A DNA stretch of 7,843 nucleotides from an uncultured Prevotella sp. (GTDB taxonomy: Bacteria > Bacteroidota > Bacteroidia > Bacteroidales > Bacteroidaceae): assembly GCF_900549175.1 (NCBI RefSeq), contig NZ_URNN01000148.1, positions 1 to 7,843 on the forward strand, given 5' to 3'. Below are positions 1 through 5,114 of the stretch, piece by piece; the stretch's first letter is position 1, and each line of letters opens with the position of its first letter. Both the position numbers and the translations under genes were made by a program. A model generated the notes under the pieces. It was not told where the DNA came from. It made no database searches and was given only the letters and a program-made list of their open reading frames with translations.

Positions 1-75
1 GCCCTTACCGCCATTCTATTTCGAGAAAAAAGAAATGTTAAATTTTAAGAATTATTATGACAAACAAGCACCCCG

Positions 76-197
76 GCCCCCTATAATCTCCCCAAAAAGC
101 CCCCTATAATCCCACAAAGGGGGATACTGAGTTGATGTCTCTGCGACCCGGCATCCCCCTTTGGGGGATTACAGGGGGCCGGGGAGATTATAGGGGA
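76..197. repeat. Composite inverted repeat (CCCCTATAATC type)
   Basis: Two arms pair over about 45 bases. Bases 78-93 are complementary to 181-196 without mismatch. Bases 99-125 are complementary to 153-179 with two mismatches. Between these helices lies a five-A bulge (94-98) opposite one base. The left arm is itself a direct duplication of a C-run plus TATAATC motif, and the right arm contains its own small palindrome (ATCCCCC-TTT-GGGGGAT, 153-169). The loop is 126-152. The form suggests a non-coding mobile palindromic element or extragenic repeat; no transposase is nearby. The family assignment is inferred from appearance only. Confidence 0.8.
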
Positions 198-222
198 CAG
201 CCAAAAGAAAAACGCCGATTTG

Positions 223-254
223 TTTGGTCATTAATTCTGTTTTGCGTATCTTTG
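223..254 (+). promoter_or_regulatory. Possible Bacteroidetes-type promoter upstream of the AraC gene
   Basis: TATCTTTG at 247-254 fits the Bacteroidetes -7 consensus TAnnTTTG, and TTTG at 223-226 lies 20 bases upstream, a fitting place for the -33 element. If used, transcription would begin near 261 and give a leader of about 230 nt containing both copies of the 64-bp structured repeat. Caution: TATCTTTG is also half of a palindrome (TATCTTTG-TG-CAAAGATA, 247-264) that looks like the edge of the repeat, so the match may be incidental. No better match lies between 387 and 490. Confidence 0.4.
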
Positions 255-256
255 TG

Positions 257-386
257 CAAAGATAGTGCAAATGAGCGCAATGGAAGCTTGCTTCCATATT
301 GCCGAGTGCAGCTTATCTTATACAAAGATAGTGCAAACCGAACGCAATCAAGCTTGCTTGGCATTGCTGAGGTGCAGCCTATCTTA
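257..386. repeat. Two tandem copies of a 64-bp structured intergenic repeat
   Basis: Copies at 257-320 and 323-386 have equal length and share the edges CAAAGATAGTGCAAA and TATCTTA. Each holds a central hairpin: in copy 1 GCAAT-GGAAGC (277-287) pairs with GCTTCC...ATTGC (290-302); in copy 2 GCAAT-CAAGC (344-353) pairs with GCTTG...ATTGC (356-367). The sequence inside the stem differs between copies while the pairing is kept, which suggests the folded shape matters. The outer edges (AAGATA and TATCTT) can pair as well. Repeats of this look are common between genes in Bacteroidales. They lie in the presumed leader of the AraC gene. Confidence 0.8.
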
Positions 387-490
387 GGCAATAATAATTA
401 TAACCGAATCTAATGACAATCAAATATCCATAGGAATATTTCCCGTATAAGAAAGCCTATCGGAAACAACCTCTTTAAAACGACAAGAAC

Positions 491-1363
491 ATGCAGATTA
501 GTAAATATGTATTGGCCAACGAGCGTGACATACAATGGGGACTCACCGTGAGCACCGTAGGCTATGAGGAAATAGCCCCGGGTGACCCTTACCCCACACG
601 CGGCCACGCCGACGGATACTACTTCCACGTTGATGAAGGACGTGAGCTCAATGAATACCAACTGCTATACATCACTGAAGGCAAGGGGACGTTCAGGAGT
701 TCCCACCAACAGGAGACACCCATCAACGAAGGGGACATGTTTCTGCTCTTCCCGGGCGAATGGCATTCTTACCACCCCGACCCGGAAGTGGGATGGAAAA
801 GTTATTGGATAGGATTCAAGGGGAAAAACATAGACGAGCGTGTGAGTCTGAAATTCATGTCGCGCGAAAAGCCGATATACCACATAGGCTTCTCGAGCGT
901 GATAGTGCAACTGTACGAACAGGCGTACGCCACGGCTACGGCCGAAGAGGCGTATGCACAGCAACTGCTCGCAGGAATAGTGAACCACCTCATCGGCATG
1001 ATGTATTCGCTCGAACGCAACATCGAACTGAACAAGAACCACGCCCATGTAGACATGGTGAACCGCGCACGTCTGAGAATACGCGAGGCTCTGGAGAGCA
1101 ACCTCACGATACAGCAGGTGGCAAAGGAACTGGGAGTGAGCTACTCCAACTTCCGCAAACTGTTCAAGGAGTACACCGGACTCAGCCCCGCGGCATACCA
1201 GCAGGACCTGAAACTGCAACGCGCCAAGGAACTGCTGAAGACCACCAACCTGAGCATAAAGGAAATTGCATACCGGCTGAACTTCGACTCCCCCGACTAT
1301 TTCTCGGCCAAATTCAAGATAAAGACCGGCCGGAAGCCGAGCGAGATGCGGACGAGGAGGTAG
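491..1363 (+). CDS. AraC-family transcriptional regulator, probable rhamnose-responsive activator
   Basis: A 290-residue regulator with the two-part AraC layout. Residues about 15-110 form a cupin-like sensor domain: the stretch around YITEGKGTFRS (60-70), GDMFLLFPGEWHSY (81-94) and GWKSYWIGFKG (101-111) is typical of the AraC arabinose-binding fold. A helical linker follows at about 130-190. Residues about 190-288 hold the double helix-turn-helix: first at LTIQQVAKELGVSYSNFRKLF (205-225), second at LSIKEIAYRLNFDSPDYFSAKF (254-275), ending in the usual G-x-x-PSEMR. The length is normal for the family. The start at 491 is preceded by A-rich sequence without a Shine-Dalgarno motif. Because it lies beside rhaBAT, and Bacteroides rhamnose loci are known to be driven by an AraC-type RhaR, I infer that it senses rhamnose and activates rhaB; nothing in the sequence proves the ligand. 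nhaD, on the opposite strand, separates it from rhaB. Confidence 0.9.
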   Translation: MQISKYVLANERDIQWGLTVSTVGYEEIAPGDPYPTRGHADGYYFHVDEGRELNEYQLLYITEGKGTFRSSHQQETPINEGDMFLLFPGEWHSYHPDPEVGWKSYWIGFKGKNIDERVSLKFMSREKPIYHIGFSSVIVQLYEQAYATATAEEAYAQQLLAGIVNHLIGMMYSLERNIELNKNHAHVDMVNRARLRIREALESNLTIQQVAKELGVSYSNFRKLFKEYTGLSPAAYQQDLKLQRAKELLKTTNLSIKEIAYRLNFDSPDYFSAKFKIKTGRKPSEMRTRR

Positions 1364-1390
1364 GCTGATTTTTTAATGCAAAGCCTTTTT

Positions 1391-1648
1391 TAACGCAAAG
1401 ACGCAAAGGCGCAAAGTTTTTTTAGGAACACGGAGACACAGAGATTTTCTGCGCGTAAGCAATCGTTTCTTTAAACGCAAAGACGCAAAGACCTTGATTT
1501 TTTCAGGTCTTTGCGTCTTTGCATTTAAAAGGCTCTGTGTCTCTGTGCCTCTGTGTTCAGAAAAACTTTGCGCCTTTGCGTCTTTGCGTTTAAAAGGCTC
1601 TGTGCCTCTGTGTTCAGAGAAACTTTGCACCTCAGCGTCTTTGCGTTA
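1391..1648. repeat. Array of GCAAAGACGCAAAG / CTCTGTGCCTCTGTG intergenic repeats
   Basis: Nearly the whole gap between the convergent regulator and nhaD is one repeat system. On the left, CGCAAAGACGCAAAGGCGCAAAG and a GGAGACACAGAG segment (1391-1445) run in one direction. On the right, two units run in the other direction: TTTAAAAGGCTCTGTG... to about 1589 (starting 1524) and again to 1648 (starting 1589-1590). Each right unit carries CTCTGTGCCTCTGTGTTCAG followed by CTTTGCGCCTTTGCGTCTTTGCG-like sequence. The second copy lacks one CTCTGTGT heptad-octad and has CACCTCAGCG in place of CGCCTTTGCG. Read backwards, these units give the peptide patterns NAKTQRRKV and NTEAQRHRA, which recur in spurious predicted proteins of many genomes. 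They are best treated as non-coding repeats. Confidence 0.85.
1471..1528. terminator. Strong hairpin between convergent genes, likely bidirectional terminator
   Basis: Bases 1477-1494 (GCAAAGACGCAAAGACCT) are perfectly complementary to 1505-1522, an 18-bp stem closed by the ten-base loop TGATTTTTTC. Five more pairs (1471-1475 with 1524-1528) extend it past one C-A mismatch. It sits about 110 bases after the regulator stop codon and about 135 bases after the nhaD stop, where a shared terminator would be expected. A classical long U-tract directly after the stem is absent in both directions (only ATTTAAAA or its complement follows), so intrinsic termination is an inference; the structure itself is clear. 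Confidence 0.55.
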
Positions 1649-1661
1649 AAAAAAATCCCGA

Positions 1662-3005
1662 TTAAAAGATGAATGTTTTCTCCACCCAGTAACAGCCGAT
1701 GCCGGCCATGTAGCCGACGAAGGCTATCCACGTGATGTGCTTCATATACCATCCGAAAGAGATTTTCTCCAATCCCATCACTACAACGCCGGCAGCCGAA
1801 CCGATGATAAGCATCGAACCGCCCACACCGGCACAATAGGCCAGGAGCTGCCAGAAGATGCCGTCGACAGCCATATCACCCGCAGCCTCAACAGGATACA
1901 TGCCCATACAGCCGGCCACAAGCGGCACATTGTCGACAATGCTCGAAAGTATGCCGATGATGCCGGTCACCATGTAGTGGTTGCCTTCGAACACCACGTC
2001 GAGCCCCTCGCCGAGCATGGTCAGCACACCGATGGTTTCAAGGCAGGCCACGGCCATAAGTATGCCGAGGAAGAAGAGTATCGTACCCATGTCTATGCGG
2101 GTGAGGATGTTGGTGATGCGCTTGCGGGTACCTCCGCAGTCTTCCTCGCTGCAGTTGCGGTAGAATATCTCGGTGACAGTCCATAGTACGCCCAAAACGA
2201 GCAGTATGCCGACAAACGGCGGCAGGTGGGTTATCGACTTGAACACGGGCACGAATATCAGTCCGCCCACACCGAGCAGGAATATCATCTTACGCTGGAA
2301 GGCAGTCAGTCCGCCATCGGCCGTCTCCACTTCTCCGTCATCGCCCGCAGCAACGAAGCTGCCTTTCAATGAAAGCGACAGGATATAGGCGGGAATGACC
2401 ATCGACACCACCGACGGAACAATAATCTCGCTTATAACACCGAGTGCGGTTATGAGTCCCTTGTTCCAGAGCATGATGGTGGTGACATCGCCGATGGGCG
2501 AGAAGGCACCGCCGGAGTTGGCGGCAATGATTACAAGCGAAGCATAGATGAGACGGTCCTTGCGGTCGGACACGAGCTTGCGCAGAATCATTATCATCAC
2601 TATGCTCGTGGTAAGATTGTCGAGAATGGCCGAGAGAATGAAGGTGAGCAGGGCGATGCGCCACAGCAACGCCTTCTTGCTCTTGGTGCTGAGCATGTCG
2701 CGCACGAAATTGAATCCGCCGTTTTGGTCGACCACTTCCACTATGGTCATGGCACCCATCAGGAAAAACAGTGTGGTGGAGGTGCTCCCGAGATGCTTCT
2801 CTATCACCTCACTCACGATGAGTGCAGTCTGGTCGCCCACGGCATTTTCCAGATAGCTGCCCGGAGAGAGCATAAACAGTGTCCAGCAGAACACGAACAT
2901 CAACAAGGCTACGGCCGCCTTGTTCACTTTGGTCACGCTCTCGATGGCGATACACAGATAGCCTGCCACGAAAACGATGACAATCGCAAGAGTTAATGTT
3001 GACAT
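1662..3005 (-). CDS. nhaD: NhaD-type Na+/H+ antiporter
   Basis: A 447-residue inner-membrane protein of the ion transporter (ArsB/NhaD, CitMHS-like) superfamily that exchanges cytoplasmic Na+ (or Li+) for external protons. The sequence is strongly hydrophobic, with about a dozen membrane segments beginning at residue 4, and more polar loops near 215-240 and 282-303. The conserved NhaD signatures are present: SAILDNLTTSIVM (125-137, Asp129-Asn130), NSGGAFSPIGDVTT (163-176, Asp173) and SSIVDNVPLVAG (354-365, Asp358-Asn359); the two DN motifs are the mirrored halves of the transport core. The length fits the family and no frame damage is seen. The start at 3005 is preceded by an A-rich leader. 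It converges on the AraC gene and diverges from rhaB, so it is probably its own transcription unit. Other superfamily members (arsenite, citrate or dicarboxylate carriers) are less likely given the NSGGAFSPIGDVTT motif. Confidence 0.92.
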   Translation of the reverse strand: MSTLTLAIVIVFVAGYLCIAIESVTKVNKAAVALLMFVFCWTLFMLSPGSYLENAVGDQTALIVSEVIEKHLGSTSTTLFFLMGAMTIVEVVDQNGGFNFVRDMLSTKSKKALLWRIALLTFILSAILDNLTTSIVMIMILRKLVSDRKDRLIYASLVIIAANSGGAFSPIGDVTTIMLWNKGLITALGVISEIIVPSVVSMVIPAYILSLSLKGSFVAAGDDGEVETADGGLTAFQRKMIFLLGVGGLIFVPVFKSITHLPPFVGILLVLGVLWTVTEIFYRNCSEEDCGGTRKRITNILTRIDMGTILFFLGILMAVACLETIGVLTMLGEGLDVVFEGNHYMVTGIIGILSSIVDNVPLVAGCMGMYPVEAAGDMAVDGIFWQLLAYCAGVGGSMLIIGSAAGVVVMGLEKISFGWYMKHITWIAFVGYMAGIGCYWVEKTFIF

Positions 3006-3087
3006 TTTGTTATTGTTTTAAATTGTTTTAAGTATGTTTTCTTTGTTTTTTCTCCTATGCGAAGGCCTTGACACCCTACTTTCCGTG

Positions 3088-3095
3088 CAAAGTTA
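3088..3095 (-). promoter_or_regulatory. Candidate -7 box of the nhaD promoter
   Basis: Read on the minus strand, these bases are TAACTTTG, matching the Bacteroidetes -7 consensus TAnnTTTG. The box lies 82 bases upstream of the nhaD start codon, which would give a leader of about 75 nt. The -33 element is weak: only a TGT-like sequence is found near 3115-3117. A perfect ten-base palindrome, ATTACGTAAT (3136-3145), lies about 40 bases further upstream and could be an operator, though it could also be chance. Confidence 0.5.
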
Positions 3096-3172
3096 GCAAT
3101 AATATCGGTACGCGACATGGTCTTCTCCGCTTTTTATTACGTAATCGTTTTCTTCTGTCTAAATAAAAGTGT

Positions 3173-3315
3173 GTTAGTGCAGAGGCTTGTTAGTGCAGAG
3201 GCTTGTTAGTGCAGAGTTCAGAGTTATGAGGTCAGAGGTATGATTACTCTCAAGACGTGTCATTGCCTGAAGGTAATCATACCTCCGACCTCATACCTCT
3301 GAACTCTGCACTAAC
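3173..3315. repeat. Direct repeats and long inverted repeat (GTTAGTGCAGAG type)
   Basis: GTTAGTGCAGAGGCTT occurs twice in tandem (3173-3188 and 3189-3204). The next GTTAGTGCAGAG opens a 43-base left arm (3205-3247) that is complementary to 3273-3315 with two mismatches. The loop is 25 bases (3248-3272). Within each arm the smaller motif CAGAG plus TATGAGGT or TATGATT is repeated. Just past the right arm, ACTCTGCACTAA appears once more (3319-3330), echoing the repeats on the left side. The symmetrical shape suggests a miniature mobile or palindromic element that inserted between the genes and kept an expandable edge. Confidence 0.85.
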
Positions 3316-3367
3316 ATAACTCTGCACTAATTTTCAAAACTTTAGGTACAAAAATCAAATAATAATG

Positions 3368-3397
3368 CTGTCAATTAATAATAAAATGCTATCTTTG
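3368..3397 (+). promoter_or_regulatory. Candidate rhaB promoter
   Basis: TATCTTTG at 3390-3397 is a full match to the Bacteroidetes -7 consensus TAnnTTTG. The -33 position holds only CTG (3368-3370, 19 bases upstream), a poor match to TTTG; a weak -33 is usual for promoters that need an activator. Transcription would start near 3404, leaving a leader of about 37 nt before the rhaB start. No comparable promoter is seen between rhaB and rhaA, so this one should serve both. Confidence 0.6.
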
Positions 3398-3440
3398 CAA
3401 ATGGAAGTTTTAATACTAACACTGCTAACAAAACAAATCA

Positions 3441-4925
3441 ATGGAAAATAAAAGAAAATATTTCTTTGCCGTAGACTTGGGAGCCACCAGTGGCAGAACC
3501 ATCATCGGCACTTTGGACAACGGACGTTTCGAACTGGAGGAGCTGACACGTTTCGACAACAACCTCATTGAGACCGGCGGACATTTCTACTGGGATATAT
3601 ACGCATTATATAATGAGATAATAAAAGGACTCAAACTCGCCGCACAGCGCCAGCTCCCCATCTGCTCGATAGGTATCGACACGTGGGGCGTAGACTTCGT
3701 TTGTGTGGGCAAGGACGGAGCGCTGCTGCGCAATCCCCTGGCCTACCGCGACCCTCACACGTTCGGCATGATGGAGGAATATTTCGAGAAGGCCGTTGAC
3801 AAGAAGACCGTCTACGACACCACCGGAATACAGTTCATGAATTTCAATTCGCTCTTCCAGCTATATGCCATGCGCCGCGCCGGCAACACGGCTCTGGAGC
3901 ATGCAGAGAAGATACTCTTCGTGCCCGACGCACTGAGCTACATGCTCACGGGCAAGATGGTGTGCGAATACACCATCGCCTCGACGAGCCAGATGCTCGA
4001 CCCGAAGACCAAACAGCTTGACGAGCGCCTGCTGGAGAGCGTGGGACTGAACCGCGGCAACTTCGGAGAGATGGTCAACCCGGCTGTAGAAATAGGCAAG
4101 CTGACGGAAGAGGTTCAGAAGATGACCGGACTGGGTGCCGTGCCCGTCATCGCCGTGGCCGGACACGACACGGGCAGCGCCGTGGCTGCCGTACCGGCAC
4201 GCGACGAGAAGTTCGCCTACCTGAGCAGCGGCACATGGAGCCTGATGGGCATAGAGACCAAGGATGCCATCATCAACGACCTGAGCTACGACCGCAACTT
4301 CACCAACGAGGGCGGCATCGAGGGCACCACGCGCTTCCTGAAGAACATCTGCGGCATGTGGATATACGAGCGTTGCCGCAAGGAGTGGACCGACGCCCCG
4401 AAGTCGCACACCGAGCTGCAGGCCGAAGCCATGAAGCAACCGGCGTTCCGGAGCATAATCAACCCGGATGACACGATGTTCGCCAACCCGTCATCGATGG
4501 TCGACGCGATACAGACATACTGCCGCGAGACCGGCCAGCACGTGCCGGAAGGCTACGCCGAGATTTGCCGCTGCATATTCGACTCGCTCGCCCTGCGCTA
4601 CCGTCAGGTGTTCGGCTATCTGAAAGAGATGGCATCGTTCCCGCTCGACGTACTCCACATCATCGGCGGCGGCTCGCTCAACAACTACCTCAACCAGTTC
4701 ACGGCCGACGCACTCGGCGTGGAGGTGCTCGCCGGACCGCAGGAGGGTACTGCCATAGGCAACATCATGCTTCAGGCAAAAGCCGCCGGCGATGTCAAGG
4801 ACATCTGGGAGATGCGCCGCATCATCGCCAACAGCCTCGAACTGAAGCGCTTCGAGCCTAAAGACACCGAGACTTGGGACAAGGCATACGAGCGTTTCCT
4901 CGAAATAGTAGAGAAGAAAAAGTGA
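3441..4925 (+). CDS. rhaB: Rhamnulokinase (L-rhamnulose kinase)
   Basis: A 494-residue cytoplasmic kinase of the FGGY sugar-kinase family that transfers phosphate from ATP to L-rhamnulose, giving L-rhamnulose 1-phosphate. The N-terminal phosphate loop FFAVDLGATSGRTIIG (8-23) and GIDTWGVDFV (78-87) mark the first actin-like domain. VAGHDTGSAVAAVP (239-252) carries the presumed catalytic base Asp243, and LSSGTWSLMGIE (261-272) begins the second domain. IIGGGSLNNYLNQFTADALG (407-426) and AGPQEGTAIGN (431-441) form the C-terminal nucleotide-binding part. The length is close to the E. coli enzyme (489). The ATG at 3441 follows an A-rich leader and sits just before the phosphate loop, as it should. 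The identity is supported by rhaA and rhaT downstream. Its stop codon is the first three bases of a heptanucleotide array. Isoleucine ATA codons are frequent (14 of 33), unlike rhaA. Confidence 0.96.
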   Translation: MENKRKYFFAVDLGATSGRTIIGTLDNGRFELEELTRFDNNLIETGGHFYWDIYALYNEIIKGLKLAAQRQLPICSIGIDTWGVDFVCVGKDGALLRNPLAYRDPHTFGMMEEYFEKAVDKKTVYDTTGIQFMNFNSLFQLYAMRRAGNTALEHAEKILFVPDALSYMLTGKMVCEYTIASTSQMLDPKTKQLDERLLESVGLNRGNFGEMVNPAVEIGKLTEEVQKMTGLGAVPVIAVAGHDTGSAVAAVPARDEKFAYLSSGTWSLMGIETKDAIINDLSYDRNFTNEGGIEGTTRFLKNICGMWIYERCRKEWTDAPKSHTELQAEAMKQPAFRSIINPDDTMFANPSSMVDAIQTYCRETGQHVPEGYAEICRCIFDSLALRYRQVFGYLKEMASFPLDVLHIIGGGSLNNYLNQFTADALGVEVLAGPQEGTAIGNIMLQAKAAGDVKDIWEMRRIIANSLELKRFEPKDTETWDKAYERFLEIVEKKK

Positions 4926-4992
4926 AGAATGAAGAATGAAGAATGAAGAGTGAAGAATGAAGAGTGAAAAGTGAAGAATGAAGAGTGAAGAA
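4923..4992 (+). repeat. Ten-unit heptanucleotide tandem array (TGAAGAR)
   Basis: Ten consecutive 7-bp units run from the rhaB stop codon. In order they end AA, AA, AA, AG, AA, AG, AG (this one TGAAAAG), AA, AG, AA after the shared TGAAG or TGAAA. Every unit begins with TGA, and because 7 is not a multiple of 3, the TGA falls in all three forward frames within any three units. The array therefore acts as a three-frame translational stop after rhaB, and changes in copy number cannot alter the RhaB protein. Such arrays are prone to slippage. Confidence 0.9.
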
Positions 4993-5000
4993 TCAAATAC

Positions 5001-5066
5001 CCCATTCCTCCCATCATTCCCATAAATTCCCATCACTCCCATAAAATTCCCGTCACTCCCATAAAA
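5001..5066. repeat. Short C-rich tandem repeat (TCCCATAAAATTCCCRTCAC)
   Basis: After the heptamer array the rhaB-rhaA gap holds a second, unrelated repeat. Units begin at 5018 (19 bases), 5037 (20 bases) and 5057 (first ten bases only), preceded by degenerate CCCATTCCTCCCATCAT sequence. The last unit is followed by an A-rich leader up to the rhaA start at 5115. The strand is almost free of G, so little folding is expected. No TAnnTTTG box is visible in the gap, so rhaA is probably transcribed from the rhaB promoter. Confidence 0.8.
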
Positions 5067-5114
5067 AAAAGAAATCAATCAACAAACTAATAACAATAAT
5101 AAACTAAAAACAAA

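Larger units (their letters stand above)
1..490. other. Gene-free left flank rich in repeats
   Basis: I see no supportable gene in the first 490 bases. Bases 1-75 are AT-rich and could hold the last codons of an upstream gene: short open stretches enter from the left in more than one plus-strand frame, so none can be chosen. The rest is a large composite inverted repeat (76-197), a possible promoter (223-254) and two copies of a structured 64-bp repeat (257-386). A further 104 bases of AT-rich sequence lead to the regulator start at 491. The open frame at 132-413 runs through these repeats and is not credible as a protein. Confidence 0.7.
3006..3440. other. Divergent nhaD-rhaB control region
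   Basis: This 435-base gap between divergent genes holds no credible ORF. From left to right it contains the A-rich nhaD leader, the nhaD -7 box (3088-3095), the palindrome ATTACGTAAT (3136-3145), two 16-bp direct repeats (3173-3204), a long inverted repeat (3205-3315), an AT-rich segment (3330-3390) and the rhaB -7 box (3390-3397). The inverted repeat physically separates the two promoters and might insulate them. In the AT-rich segment the pentamer ATGCT occurs at 3365-3369 and 3386-3390, 21 bases apart on the same face of the helix. Each copy follows an AATAATA-like run, so together they are a conceivable AraC-type direct-repeat site. Confidence 0.6.

Noticed and set aside
132..413. Plus-strand 93-codon open frame in the left flank
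   Set aside because: It runs through the right arm of the inverted repeat and both 64-bp repeat copies; its peptide repeats (KDSAN twice) only because the DNA repeats. No family resemblance.
1355..1360. AGGAGG as a Shine-Dalgarno sequence
   Set aside because: It lies within the last codons of the AraC gene, no gene follows on that strand, and the real starts in this window lack such motifs.
1373..1836. Minus-strand open frames with NAKTQRRK and NTEAQRHR peptides
   Set aside because: These are translations of the intergenic repeat array, a well-known source of false protein predictions, and one continues out of frame into nhaD.
3861..4439. Long antisense open frame within rhaB
   Set aside because: It is a shadow frame of a GC-rich coding gene, with no promoter or family features; antisense frames of this size are common here.
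3441..4925. Other FGGY kinases such as fuculokinase or xylulokinase
   Set aside because: The length, the GHDTGSAVAAVP motif and the neighbours rhaA and rhaT all favour rhamnulokinase.
4491..5078. Minus-strand 195-codon frame with repeated ILHSSFF-like peptide
   Set aside because: The repeated part is the reverse reading of the heptamer array, and the rest is antisense to rhaB.
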